A DNA stretch of 64,000 nucleotides from Azonexus hydrophilus DSM 23864 (GTDB taxonomy: Bacteria > Pseudomonadota > Gammaproteobacteria > Burkholderiales > Rhodocyclaceae): NCBI RefSeq assembly GCF_000429605.1, contig NZ_AUCE01000017.1:123918-187917 (forward strand), given 5' to 3'. Both the position numbers and the translations under genes were made by a program. Below, piece after piece: positions 21,538-32,866 of the stretch. Every line of letters begins with the position of its first letter. The stretch's first letter is position 1. The notes under the pieces were generated by a model that did not search any database, was not told where the DNA came from, and was given only the letters and a program-made list of their open reading frames with translations.

Positions 21538-24021
21538 TTGAACATCGACGACATCCTCTCGACTGCCGACAACTCAAAACTACGGCTGACCTATCTGCAG
21601 GCCGTGGTGTCGAGCATGCCGCAAGGGATCAGCGTCTTCGACGAAAATCTCAAGCTGCGCGTCTGGAACGCGGGCTTCGTAGAGATCGTCGGTCTGCCAC
21701 CGGAAATCGTCGTCGACGGCGTCAGTTTTTCCGACCTCATCCGTATCCCGGCGATGCGCGGCGAGTACGGCGTCGGCGACCCGGAAGCCCATGTCCGTCG
21801 GATCACCGAGCTGGCTCTGAAATTCCAGCCGCACCGTTTCGAACGGACGCGGCCGAACGGACGGACCCACCTGGTCCATGGCGAGCCCCTGCGGATCAAC
21901 GGCCAACTGGCCGGATTCATCACCACCTACACCGACATCACCGAGCGCAAATCGGCGGAAGAGCAACTGCGGCACCAGCACGCGCTGCTGGAAACGGTGA
22001 TCGAGGCCATTCCCTGCGCCGTCACGCTGTTCGACAGCAACCAGAAACTGCTGCTGCACAACCAGGAATTCACCAAGCTGCTGGAACTGCCGGACAGCCT
22101 GTTCGAGAACCCGCCGGTGACCATGGAGCGGATTTTCCGCTTCAACGCCGAACGCGGCGAATACGGCCCCGGTGACCCGGAACAGATCGTTCGCTCACTG
22201 ATGGCCCGCGCCCGCCACCCGGTCGCCCACCACTTCGAGCGCACCCGGCCGAACGGCCAGACCATCGACGTGCGCGGCGTACCGCTGGACGACAACAGCC
22301 TGGTCACCATCTACACCAACGTCACCGAGCGACGCACCAGTGCCGAGCGCGAACAACTGGCCCAGGTCGTCTTCAACCACACCCCGGCCGGCATCATCGT
22401 CACCGACGAGAATTTCCGCGTGCTGTCGCTCAACCCGGCAGCGTCAAGCATGACCGGGCGCAACGCCGACGAACTGCTCGGCACCTCGATACTCGACCTG
22501 GTGCTCGCCGAAGCCGACTGGAAGCAGGATCAACTGCAGGCCACACTGGCCCTGCACGGCACCTGGCGCGGCGAAGTCTCGATGCAGCGCCACGACGGCC
22601 AGAGTTTCCCGGCCAGCCTGCGCACCAACCGCGTCGAGGAAAACAACGGCGGCCTGCCCCGACACTACATCTGGATCTTCGCCGACATCACCGAGCGCAA
22701 GGAAGCCGAAGCGCGGATGCAGCACATCGCCCAGCATGATTCGCTGACCGGCCTGCCCAACCGTCTGTCGCTGCTCATGCGCCTGGCGCAGCTGCTGCCG
22801 GAAGCCCGCCGCCACGAGTGGAAGGTCGGGATCATGTTCATCGACCTCGACCGCTTCAAGATCATCAACGACACACTCGGTCACCAGGTCGGCGACGAAC
22901 TGCTGCGCGAAGTGGCCTGCCGGCTGTCCAACGTCGTCCGCGAAACCGATTTCGTGGCCCGTCTCGGCGGCGACGAATTCGTCGTCATCCTGCCCGGCAT
23001 CAACAACCCGGCCGACGCGGCGCTGGTCGCCAGCAAGATCATCAATGCACTGAGCACCCCGATCGAAGCCGAGGGCCATGAACTGCACACCAGCCCGTCG
23101 ATCGGCATCAGCCTGTTTCCGGACGACGGCCCGGACGGCGACAGCATCCTGAGAAATGCCGACACCGCGATGTACCACGCCAAGGCGGCCGGCCGGAACA
23201 ACTACCAGTTCTTTGCCGCTGACATGAACCAGCAGGCGACCGAACGTCTCGACATCGAACGCAAGCTTCGCCACGCCATCAGCCGCAACGAACTGGCGCT
23301 GGTGTACCAGCCGCAGTTCGGGTCGGACGGCAAGCATCCGACCGGCGTCGAGGCCCTGCTCCGCTGGCACCACCCGAGCGACGGCATGATCCCGCCCGAC
23401 CGCTTCATCCCGGTCGCCGAGGAAACCGGAATGATCGTCGAGATCGGCGACTGGGTCATGCATACCGCCTGCCGCGAGATGAAGCACTGGATCGACAGCG
23501 GCCTCAAGCCGGTGCGCGTGGCCGTCAACGTCTCGGCCCGCCAGTTGCGCCGCCGCGACTTCTGCGAAACCGTCGCCGGCGCGCTGGCCGAATCCGGCCT
23601 GCCGGCCGAATTGCTGGAACTGGAAATCACCGAAAGCTCGGTGATGGAAAACCCGCAGGAAGCCATTCTCATCCTCGAACGTCTGGGCCGCATGGGCGTC
23701 AGCCTGGCCATCGACGATTTCGGCACCGGCTATTCCTCGCTCGCCTACCTGAAGCTCTTCCCCATCGACCACTTGAAGATCGACCGCTCCTTCGTCCGCG
23801 ACATCGAGCACGACCTCAACGACCGGGCGATCGCTTTCGGCACCATCGCGCTGGCCCATTCGCTCGGCCTCAACGTCATCGCCGAAGGCGTGGAAACGCC
23901 CGACCAGCTTGAATTGCTGCGCAGCAACGGCTGCGACGAGGTACAGGGCTACCTGTTCAGCAAGCCGCTGACCGGCGGTGCCGCTTTCGCCTTCCTGCAC
24001 GCCAACGCCGGGGCGGAGTAA
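21538..24021 (+). CDS. PAS-PAS-PAS-GGDEF-EAL cyclic-di-GMP turnover protein
   Basis: The frame begins at TTG 21538 and encodes 827 residues. Two PAS_7-type domains repeat the pattern GEYGxGDPE...HRFERTRPNGRT (about 15-140 and 145-265). A third PAS follows at about 275-395. GGDEF is intact (RLGGDEFVV) with an RETD product-inhibition site five residues before it. EAL is also intact: VEALLRW, NVSARQL, LEITES, IDDFGTGYSSL, KIDRSF and AEGVET. No membrane segment, so cytoplasmic. Both activities look possible; which dominates is unknown. The rare TTG start may limit translation; no nearby in-frame ATG preserves the first PAS domain. Confidence 0.93.
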   Translation: MNIDDILSTADNSKLRLTYLQAVVSSMPQGISVFDENLKLRVWNAGFVEIVGLPPEIVVDGVSFSDLIRIPAMRGEYGVGDPEAHVRRITELALKFQPHRFERTRPNGRTHLVHGEPLRINGQLAGFITTYTDITERKSAEEQLRHQHALLETVIEAIPCAVTLFDSNQKLLLHNQEFTKLLELPDSLFENPPVTMERIFRFNAERGEYGPGDPEQIVRSLMARARHPVAHHFERTRPNGQTIDVRGVPLDDNSLVTIYTNVTERRTSAEREQLAQVVFNHTPAGIIVTDENFRVLSLNPAASSMTGRNADELLGTSILDLVLAEADWKQDQLQATLALHGTWRGEVSMQRHDGQSFPASLRTNRVEENNGGLPRHYIWIFADITERKEAEARMQHIAQHDSLTGLPNRLSLLMRLAQLLPEARRHEWKVGIMFIDLDRFKIINDTLGHQVGDELLREVACRLSNVVRETDFVARLGGDEFVVILPGINNPADAALVASKIINALSTPIEAEGHELHTSPSIGISLFPDDGPDGDSILRNADTAMYHAKAAGRNNYQFFAADMNQQATERLDIERKLRHAISRNELALVYQPQFGSDGKHPTGVEALLRWHHPSDGMIPPDRFIPVAEETGMIVEIGDWVMHTACREMKHWIDSGLKPVRVAVNVSARQLRRRDFCETVAGALAESGLPAELLELEITESSVMENPQEAILILERLGRMGVSLAIDDFGTGYSSLAYLKLFPIDHLKIDRSFVRDIEHDLNDRAIAFGTIALAHSLGLNVIAEGVETPDQLELLRSNGCDEVQGYLFSKPLTGGAAFAFLHANAGAE

Positions 24022-24054
24022 AATTCCGGTTTTTACTTCCCGTCCGGAGTTCCC

Positions 24055-25068
<1,014 letters not shown>

Positions 25069-25084
25069 AGACGCGGCACGGCGA

Positions 25085-25100
25085 TTAGGGAATCTCCTAA
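25085..25100. promoter_or_regulatory. TTAGGG-N4-TCCTAA dyad upstream of dctP
   Basis: A 16-bp dyad (TTAGGG, AATC, TCCTAA) in the fbp-dctP gap closely resembles TTAGGG-N4-CCCTGA at 28885-28900 upstream of dctQ. Shared spacing suggests one regulator for both halves of the transporter. Inference. Confidence 0.5.
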
Positions 25101-25130
25101 TTCGGTATTGAAGCAAATGGGCTGACCATG

Positions 25131-25158
25131 GCGTCTATCGATTCGCTTCGATAGACGC
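25131..25158. promoter_or_regulatory. 11-bp stem-loop between fbp and dctP
   Basis: A perfect inverted repeat GCGTCTATCGA-N6-TCGATAGACGC lies about 50 bp before dctP and 60 bp after fbp. It has no T-tract, so it may be an mRNA stabiliser or a leader structure rather than a terminator. Confidence 0.5.
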
Positions 25159-25209
25159 TGCATCAATCCGCCCTGCGTCTGCAGGGCATCAAAACCGAGG
25201 AGACCCTTC

Positions 25210-26343
25210 ATGGAAAGACGCAAGTTCCTGACCACCGCTTCGCTTGGCGCCGCTGCCGGCGCCGGCCTGCTACTGAGTGGCTGCGGCAAGAAAGAAGAAG
25301 CACAAACTGCCGCCCCGGCCGCACCGGCCGTCGTCACCGGCGGCGAAACCATCCGCTGGCGCCTGGCATCCAGCTTCCCGAAATCGCTCGACACCATCTA
25401 CGGCGCGGCTGAAACCTTCTCCGCCAAGGTCAAGGAACTGTCCGGCGGCAAGTTCGAAATCTCGATCCACCCGGGCGGCGAGCTGGTTCCGCCGTTCGGC
25501 GTCCTCGACGCCGTTCAGCAGGGCACCGTCGAATGCGCCCACACCGCGCCGTACTACTTCTTCGGCAAGGACGAGAGCTTCGCGATGGACTGCACCATCC
25601 CGTTCGGTCTCAACTCCCGCCAGACCACGGCCTGGATGTTCCAGGGCAACGGCCTGAAGCTGCTGCGCGAACTCTACGCCCAGTACAACATCGTCAACTT
25701 CCCGATGGGCAACACCGGTGCCCAGATGGGCGGCTGGTACCGCAAGGAAATCAAGTCGCTGGCCGACATGAACGGCCTGAAGATGCGCATCGGCGGCTTC
25801 GGCGGTCGCATCCTCGCTGGCATCGGCGGTGTGCCGCAAAACATCCCGGCCGGTGAAATCTACCAGTCGCTGGAAAAGGGCACGATCGACGCGACCGAAT
25901 GGATCGGACCGTACGATGACCAGAAGCTCGGCCTGAACAAGGTTGCCGGCTACTATGCCTACCCGGCCTGGTGGGAAGGCGGCCCGCAGCTGACGCTGTA
26001 CGTCAGCGACAAGGCCTACAATTCGCTGTCCGCCGAATACAAGGCGATCATCGAGTGCGCTTCGGCCTTCGCCCACGTCGACATGCAGGCCAAGTACGAC
26101 GCCCGCAACCCGACCGCACTGAAGGAACTGGTCGCCAGCGGCACCAAGCTGTTCCGCCTGCCGAAGGACGTCATGGACGCCGCCTTCAAGTACTCGCAGG
26201 AGCACTACGCCGAACTGTCGGCAAAGAACCCGAACTGGAAGAAGATCTACGCCGACTACGAGGCTTTCCGCCGCGAGCAGCACCAGTGGTTCCGCTTCGC
26301 CGAAGCCGGTTTCGACAGCTACATGCAGGCCCAGAAGCTGTAA
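25210..26343 (+). CDS. dctP: TRAP transporter substrate-binding protein (TakP/DctP family)
   Basis: The 377-residue protein starts with MERRKFLTTASLGAAAGAGLLLSGCGKK, combining a twin-arginine-like RRKF and a lipobox (LSGC), so it is probably an exported lipoprotein. The mature part shows the solute-binding fold of TakP-like proteins: WRLASSFPKSLDTIYGAAE, GGELVPPFGVLDAVQQGTV, MGGWYRKEIKSL, and GTIDATEWIGPYDDQKLGL. TakP-type proteins bind 2-oxoacids or other carboxylates; the true ligand here is not known. Its membrane partners dctQM are encoded convergently rather than in the same operon. Confidence 0.92.
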   Translation: MERRKFLTTASLGAAAGAGLLLSGCGKKEEAQTAAPAAPAVVTGGETIRWRLASSFPKSLDTIYGAAETFSAKVKELSGGKFEISIHPGGELVPPFGVLDAVQQGTVECAHTAPYYFFGKDESFAMDCTIPFGLNSRQTTAWMFQGNGLKLLRELYAQYNIVNFPMGNTGAQMGGWYRKEIKSLADMNGLKMRIGGFGGRILAGIGGVPQNIPAGEIYQSLEKGTIDATEWIGPYDDQKLGLNKVAGYYAYPAWWEGGPQLTLYVSDKAYNSLSAEYKAIIECASAFAHVDMQAKYDARNPTALKELVASGTKLFRLPKDVMDAAFKYSQEHYAELSAKNPNWKKIYADYEAFRREQHQWFRFAEAGFDSYMQAQKL

Positions 26344-26364
26344 GCAAAACACCAGGCAACACAA

Positions 26365-26390
26365 CCCGCAGCCAGTCTGCGGGTTTTTTT
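26365..26390 (+). terminator. Rho-independent terminator of dctP
   Basis: CCCGCAG-N5-CTGCGGG is followed by a run of seven T residues, about 20 bp after the dctP stop. Confidence 0.85.
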
Positions 26391-26416
26391 ACGCCTGTCG
26401 TTTCAGCGCGCAGACG

Positions 26417-26451
26417 CAAAAAAGCCGCCCGGCGACAGCGGGGCGGCTTTT
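26417..26451 (-). terminator. Rho-independent terminator of dctQM
   Basis: The stem AAAAGCCGCCC/GGGCGGCTTTT with an 11-base loop lies just after the dctM stop on the minus strand, with T residues on both strands, so it may act bidirectionally. Confidence 0.75.
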
Positions 26452-26464
26452 ATGTTCGAAGAAC

Positions 26465-28210
26465 TCAGCGCTGCGCGTCGCGCCGCACCTGTTCCATCAG
26501 GGCAGCTGCCGGGTCGGCCTGGGCGTCGACCGGTGCAGCCGGCTCGGGCAGATCAGGCGCATCCCCCCAGCCTGCACCACCCGCATCAAGCTCTATGGTG
26601 TTGAGATCGACCTTGACCTTCTCGTCCAGGTTGCCGGTGACGAGCCCCGGATACATGATCAGCAGCGCAACCATGATCACCTGCAGGAAGATGAAGGCAA
26701 TGGCCCCCTTGTAGATCTGCGGTGTCGTCAGCGGCTCGATCTGCTTGCCGGTCACCACATCCTTGTACGCCGTGCGCGCTGCGACGCTGCGCAGGTAGAA
26801 CAGGGCGAAGCCGAAGGGCGGCGTCAGGAAAGATGTCTGCAGGTTCATCGCGATCATGATGCCGAACCAGACCAGGTTGATGTCCATCTTCTCGGCAACC
26901 GGCGCCAGCAACGGCACGACGATGAAGGCAATCTCGAAGAAGTCGATGAACATGCCAAGGACGAAGACCAGCAGGTTCACGAACACCAGGAAGCCGATCT
27001 GGCCGCCGGGTAGTTTGTCGAACAGGTGCTCGACCCAGATGTGGCCGTCGGCGGCGTTGAAGGTGAAGGAGAACACCGTCGAGCCGATCAGGATGAAGAG
27101 CACGAAGCAGGACAGGCGTGCACTGTTGTCGAGCGCTTCCTTGAGCAAAACCATCGACAGCTGACGGCGCGACAAGGCCATGATCAGTGCACCGACCGCC
27201 CCCATGGCGCCGCCCTCGGTCGGCGTGGCGATACCGAGGAAGATCGTGCCGAGTACCAGGAAAATCAGCACCAGCGGCGGAATCAGGGCAAAGGTCACGC
27301 GCTCGGCGAGCACCGACAGCAGACCAAGCTTCAGTTTCTTGTTGATGATCGCCAGCAGCAGGGCAATGATGCCGATCACCGACAGCGTGAAAATCACCCG
27401 TTCATCGAACGGTGCTTCGCCCTTCCTGCCGAACAGGCTGGCAGCAACGCTGTTGTAGTTGAAGTAGAGCAAGGCCCCGACCGCCCAGGAACCGGCCGAG
27501 AGTATCCACAGGGACAGCTGCCCACTGCTGCCATTCGGCTCGCGATAGATACGCGCCTCGGGCGGCAGCGCCGGCACCCAGTCGGGCTTGAAAATCGCCA
27601 GGCCGATGATCAGCAGCACATAGAGCCCAACCAGCATGAAGGCCGGAATCATTGCGCCCGCGTACATGTCGCCCACCGAGCGACCCAGTTGGTCGGCCAT
27701 GACGATCAGTACCAGCGACGGCGGAATTGCCTGCGCCAGCGTGCCGGACGCGGTGATCGTCCCGGCCGCAATGGCGCGGTTATAGCCGTAGCGCAACATG
27801 ATCGGCAGCGAGATCAGGCCCATGGCGATCACCGATGCGGCAACCACGCCGGTGGTCGCCGCCAGCAGCGCGCCGACGATGATCACGGCCAGTGCCAGAC
27901 CACCGCGCAGGGGTCCGAAGACCTGACCGATCGATTCAAGCAGATCCTCGGCCATGCCGCTCTTCTGCAGGATGATGCCCATCAGCGTGAAGAAGGGAAT
28001 GGCCAGCAGGGTGTCGTTCTGCATGATACCGAACAAACGCAGCGGCAAGGCCTGGAACAGGGTGGACGGGAACAGCCCCGCTTCCATGCCGATGGTGCCG
28101 AACAGGAGGCCAGTCGCGGCCAGGGCAAAAGCCACCGGAAAACCGGAAATGAGGAAAAGGATCAGCCCGACGAACATCAGGGGCACGAAGTATTCGACGA
28201 TGAAGGCCAT
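26465..28210 (-). CDS. dctM: TRAP transporter large permease subunit
   Basis: The 581-residue membrane protein has many hydrophobic segments and typical DctM sequences: FGTIGMEAGLFPSTLFQ, LLAIPFFTLMGIILQKSGMAEDLLE, TASGTLAQAIPPSLVLIVMAD and FLGIATPTEGGAMGAVGALI. It is longer than the usual 430 residues because of a central insert (about 215-290) and a hydrophilic proline-rich tail, as in the long variants that pair with TakP-type binding proteins. It couples solute uptake to a Na+ or H+ gradient. Its ATG overlaps the dctQ stop (TAATG). Confidence 0.93.
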   Translation of the reverse strand: MAFIVEYFVPLMFVGLILFLISGFPVAFALAATGLLFGTIGMEAGLFPSTLFQALPLRLFGIMQNDTLLAIPFFTLMGIILQKSGMAEDLLESIGQVFGPLRGGLALAVIIVGALLAATTGVVAASVIAMGLISLPIMLRYGYNRAIAAGTITASGTLAQAIPPSLVLIVMADQLGRSVGDMYAGAMIPAFMLVGLYVLLIIGLAIFKPDWVPALPPEARIYREPNGSSGQLSLWILSAGSWAVGALLYFNYNSVAASLFGRKGEAPFDERVIFTLSVIGIIALLLAIINKKLKLGLLSVLAERVTFALIPPLVLIFLVLGTIFLGIATPTEGGAMGAVGALIMALSRRQLSMVLLKEALDNSARLSCFVLFILIGSTVFSFTFNAADGHIWVEHLFDKLPGGQIGFLVFVNLLVFVLGMFIDFFEIAFIVVPLLAPVAEKMDINLVWFGIMIAMNLQTSFLTPPFGFALFYLRSVAARTAYKDVVTGKQIEPLTTPQIYKGAIAFIFLQVIMVALLIMYPGLVTGNLDEKVKVDLNTIELDAGGAGWGDAPDLPEPAAPVDAQADPAAALMEQVRRDAQR

Positions 28211-28812
28211 TAGCGCAGCTCCTCGCGGGCACGACCGGCGTGCTCCTCAATTTCATAGGAAAGAACCTCTTCCTCCGGCGCATGCGGGTTGTGGCCAATC
28301 GGATCAGGGATCAGGCCAGCGAGGAAGGCAAAACGTTTGATCAGTTCCGATGCGGCCTGCAGCAGCAGCAAACCGAAACCCAGCGGCATCAGCAGATACA
28401 CCGGCCAGCGAACCAGGCCACCGGCGTTCTGCGACATTTCGCCACTGACCCAGGCGCGCTGGAACAGCGGCCAGGAAAGATCGATGAAGACCACGCACAA
28501 AGGGGTCAGAATGAGCAGGATGCCGACAATATCAACGATATTGCGCACCTTTGGCGAGAAGCGGTTGGACAGGAAATCGATACGGACGTGGGCGTTCTTC
28601 AGGAACACGTAACCCGCCCCCAGCATGAAAACCGCCGAGAACAGGTACCACTGGATTTCCAGAAAGGCGTTCGACCCGATATTCAGGGTCTTGCGCACCA
28701 CCGCGTTACCCGCGGATATCAGCACGGCCAGCAGAACCAGCCAGTAAATCAGGTTTCCCAAACGTTCGCTGAACGCGTCGATCAAACGCGACAGCTTGAG
28801 CAGAAGCTGCAT
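28210..28812 (-). CDS. dctQ: TRAP transporter small permease subunit
   Basis: The 200-residue protein has the four membrane segments of DctQ: LIYWLVLLAVLISAGNAVVRKTLN, AFLEIQWYLFSAVFMLGAGYVFLKN, NIVDIVGILLILTPLCVVFIDLSW and YLLMPLGFGLLLLQAASELIKRF. The motif EIQWYLF with a following HVRIDFLSNRFSPK is characteristic. The C-terminal tail is acidic and cytoplasmic. It is translationally coupled to dctM. Confidence 0.92.
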   Translation of the reverse strand: MQLLLKLSRLIDAFSERLGNLIYWLVLLAVLISAGNAVVRKTLNIGSNAFLEIQWYLFSAVFMLGAGYVFLKNAHVRIDFLSNRFSPKVRNIVDIVGILLILTPLCVVFIDLSWPLFQRAWVSGEMSQNAGGLVRWPVYLLMPLGFGLLLLQAASELIKRFAFLAGLIPDPIGHNPHAPEEEVLSYEIEEHAGRAREELR

Positions 28813-28884
28813 GTCATCCTCCTAGGCCGCTCGAAGGGCGGCACTTCAGCGACAGAGTCTACCTGCGCGATTGCCACACCCCCA

Positions 28885-28900
28885 TTAGGGATAGCCCTGA
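28885..28900. promoter_or_regulatory. TTAGGG-N4-CCCTGA dyad upstream of dctQ
   Basis: Partner of the dyad at 25085-25100, with the same 6-4-6 spacing. It lies 70-90 bp before dctQ in the divergent region shared with tkt. Confidence 0.5.
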
Positions 28901-29000
28901 TCAAATCACCTCCGGGGTCACTGGAGAAAGGCCAACGCCTATCCAAAACAGTGCTTTTCGCCGATAATTCACGTTTTTAAGCAGGCTGGATTTCCGGAAC

Positions 29001-31004
29001 ATGAGCATCAGCATCCCTCCCAAATTCAATCCCCTGACCGGCGCCATCCGCGCCCTGGCCATGGATGCCGTGCAACAGGCCAACTCCGGTCATCCGGGCG
29101 CCCCGATGGGCATGGCCGAAATCGCCGAGGTGCTGTGGCGTCGCCACCTGCGCCACAATCCGGCGAATCCGGCGTGGCCTGACCGCGACCGCTTCGTGCT
29201 GTCGAATGGCCACGGCTCGATGCTGATCTACGCGCTGCTGCACCTGACCGGCTACGACGTCAGCATCGACGACCTGAAGAACTTCCGCCAGTTGCACGCC
29301 CGCACGCCGGGCCACCCGGAATACGGCTACACGCCGGGCGTCGAGACGACCACCGGGCCACTCGGCCAGGGCATCACCAACGCCGTCGGCTTCGCGCTGG
29401 CCGAGAAAGTGCTGGCCGCCGAGTTCAACCGCCCCGGCCACGACATCGTCAATCACCACACCTACACCTTCCTCGGCGACGGCTGCCTGATGGAAGGCGT
29501 TTCGCACGAAGCCTGCTCGCTGGCCGGCACGCTCGGCCTGGGCAAGCTGATCGCCTTCTGGGACGATAACGGCATCTCGATCGACGGTCACGTCGAAGGC
29601 TGGTTCACCGACGACACGCCGAAGCGCTTCGAAGCCTACGGCTGGCACGTCGTGCCCAATGTCGACGGCCACGATCCGGAAGCCATCGAACGCGCCCTGC
29701 TCGCTGCCAAGTCGGTGCACGACAAACCCAGCCTGATCTGCTGCCGCACCGTGATCGGCGCCGGCTCGCCGAACAAGCAGGGCAGCCACGACTGCCATGG
29801 CGCACCGCTGGGCAAGGACGAAATCGCCGCCGCCCGCGCCTACATCGGCTGGAACCATCCGCCCTTCGAAATCCCCGGCGATGTGTACGCTGCCTGGAAC
29901 GGCAAGGTGCGCGGTGCCGCCTTCGAGGAAAACTGGCAGCGTCGTTTTGCCAAGTACCAGGCCGAATTCCCGGAAATGGCTGCCGAATTCGAGCGCCGCG
30001 TGCTGCATCGCGAACTGCCGGCCACCTGGGAAGCGACCAAGGCCGCCTACCTGCAAGCCTGTCGCGACAAGGCCGAGAACATCGCCACCCGCAAGGCCTC
30101 GCAAAACGCCATCGCTGCGCTGGTCCCGGCGGTGCCGGAAATCTTCGGCGGCTCGGCCGACCTGGCCGGCTCCAACCTGACCTTCGTCAAGGGCAGCAAG
30201 GGCGTCACCCGCACCGAAGGCGGCAACTACTGCTACTACGGCGTGCGCGAATTCGGCATGACCGCCATCGCCAACGGCATTGCGCTGCACGGCGGCCTGA
30301 TTCCCTACACCGCCACCTTCCTGGTCTTCTCCGATTACGCCCGCAACGGCATCCGCATGGCGGCGCTGATGAAGCAGCGCCAGATCATGGTCTACACGCA
30401 CGATTCCATCGGCCTCGGCGAAGACGGCCCGACCCACCAGCCGGTCGAGCACATCCCGTCGATGCGCATCATCCCGAACCTGGATGTCTGGCGCCCGGCC
30501 GATGCAACGGAAACCGCCATCGCCTGGATTTCCGCCGTCGACCGCCAGGACGGCCCGAGTCTGCTCGCCCTGTCGCGCCAGAACCTGCCGACCGTGACCC
30601 AGAACGCCGCCGACGCCGACATCGCCAAGGGCGGCTACGTGCTGGCCGAAAACGCCGACGCGCAGATCACCCTGATCGCCACCGGTTCCGAAGTCAAACT
30701 GGCGCTCGACGCCCAGGCCGCACTGGCCGGCGAAGGCATCGCCGCACGTGTCGTCTCGATGCCCTGCACCAATGTCTTCGACCGCCAGAGCGACGACTAC
30801 AAGGCTTCGGTGCTCGGCACCTGCAAGAAGCGCATCGCCATCGAAGCGGCGCATCCGGATTTCTGGCGCAAGTACGTCGGCCTGCATGGCGCCGTGATCG
30901 GCATCGACCGCTTCGGCGAATCGGCGCCGGCCGGCCAGTTGTTCGAAATGTTCGGCTTCACCGTCGGCAATGTCGTCGCCACGGCGAAAAGCCTGTTGTC
31001 CTGA
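29001..31004 (+). CDS. tkt: transketolase, copy 1
   Basis: The 667-residue protein shows all transketolase landmarks: [25 protein letters not shown] at the N-terminus, the thiamine-diphosphate motif [24 protein letters not shown], and the pyrimidine-domain active site [21 protein letters not shown] with [18 protein letters not shown]. It exchanges two-carbon units in the pentose-phosphate pathway. A second copy at 43740-45773 belongs to the cbb cluster; this one heads the central carbon block. Confidence 0.96.
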   Translation: MSISIPPKFNPLTGAIRALAMDAVQQANSGHPGAPMGMAEIAEVLWRRHLRHNPANPAWPDRDRFVLSNGHGSMLIYALLHLTGYDVSIDDLKNFRQLHARTPGHPEYGYTPGVETTTGPLGQGITNAVGFALAEKVLAAEFNRPGHDIVNHHTYTFLGDGCLMEGVSHEACSLAGTLGLGKLIAFWDDNGISIDGHVEGWFTDDTPKRFEAYGWHVVPNVDGHDPEAIERALLAAKSVHDKPSLICCRTVIGAGSPNKQGSHDCHGAPLGKDEIAAARAYIGWNHPPFEIPGDVYAAWNGKVRGAAFEENWQRRFAKYQAEFPEMAAEFERRVLHRELPATWEATKAAYLQACRDKAENIATRKASQNAIAALVPAVPEIFGGSADLAGSNLTFVKGSKGVTRTEGGNYCYYGVREFGMTAIANGIALHGGLIPYTATFLVFSDYARNGIRMAALMKQRQIMVYTHDSIGLGEDGPTHQPVEHIPSMRIIPNLDVWRPADATETAIAWISAVDRQDGPSLLALSRQNLPTVTQNAADADIAKGGYVLAENADAQITLIATGSEVKLALDAQAALAGEGIAARVVSMPCTNVFDRQSDDYKASVLGTCKKRIAIEAAHPDFWRKYVGLHGAVIGIDRFGESAPAGQLFEMFGFTVGNVVATAKSLLS

Positions 31005-31039
31005 TTTCAATACATCCAACGCAGAGAGGAAATAGATCC

Positions 31040-32068
<1,029 letters not shown>

Positions 32069-32088
32069 GGCGCCCCAGCGACACAAGA

Positions 32089-32117
32089 AACCGCCGGCCA
32101 GCCCGGCGGTTTTTTTT
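32089..32117 (+). terminator. Rho-independent terminator after tkt-gap
   Basis: CCGCCGG-N4-CCCGGCGG is followed by eight T residues, ending at the stop of the convergent hypothetical gene. Confidence 0.85.
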
Positions 32118-32625
32118 ATAGCTTGCCGGCCGCCATGGCCATGCTGTTGGCCATGATCGTCGCCAGCCGTTCGGCGGAGAATTGCACGTCCGGCACCGCC
32201 ACCACCTCATTGCCGGGGCGCAGCGGCTGATCCATCGCCGACTGCTCGCCCTCATCCTTGCGCTCAAGCAAGCGCTCACGCACCTTCTGGGTAATCATCG
32301 CCTCGGTGGCCAGGCGCTCGGTGGGCGGCATCGCCGCAAGATCGGCTTCGGTCAGCCCCATTTCCTTCATCACCGCTTCGCGCAGATGCACTTCCAGCGG
32401 CTTTTCCAGGAAATCGACCAATTCCTTGACCAGATTCGCCCTCGCCTCTCGTGCCGCCTCGATACGTTCGGCTTCAGTCGGCGTGCGCTTGGCCTCGCCC
32501 CTGGCAGCCTCTTCCTGTGCCGCCCGGGCGTCAGCCATGGCGGCCGAAAAATCCCCCGCCGCTCCGGTCGGCGCACTGCCGCCGAGACTGATTGCCGCCC
32601 CTGCATAATCCGTTCCGATTTTCAT
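32116..32625 (-). CDS. hypothetical acidic protein (169 aa)
   Basis: The 169-residue protein starts MKIGTDYAGAAISLGGSAPTGAAGDF. It has a low-complexity alanine/glutamate-rich stretch likely to be helical or coiled (ARAAQEEAARGEAKRTPTEAERIEAAREARANLVKELVDFL). There is no signal peptide or membrane segment. It lies alone on the minus strand between gap and epd, oriented against them. No family recognised. Confidence 0.6.
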   Translation of the reverse strand: MKIGTDYAGAAISLGGSAPTGAAGDFSAAMADARAAQEEAARGEAKRTPTEAERIEAAREARANLVKELVDFLEKPLEVHLREAVMKEMGLTEADLAAMPPTERLATEAMITQKVRERLLERKDEGEQSAMDQPLRPGNEVVAVPDVQFSAERLATIMANSMAMAAGKL

Positions 32626-32866
32626 ATCGTCCTCACCTGAAACAAATCGACCCAGGCCTCATGCAAATTGCGTACCCAGCGAAAACACCCGCTGTTTCCG
32701 GCGTTTTTCAGTCGCCTGTGCGTCCACTCGGCAGAAATTGCCGGCAAGCCGCCCGAACCTCAGCAGAAGTACACGCCGAATTCAGACATCCTGACCGTTT
32801 AACAATGTTCAGTCAGTCTGCATCGCTGTAAAATCACCACTTTCATCCTAGTGCCAATCCCGGCCC

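Noticed and set aside
28977..31019. Minus-strand open frame of 680 codons opposite transketolase
   Set aside because: Antisense shadow produced by the codon bias of tkt; no ribosome-binding site or recognisable motif.
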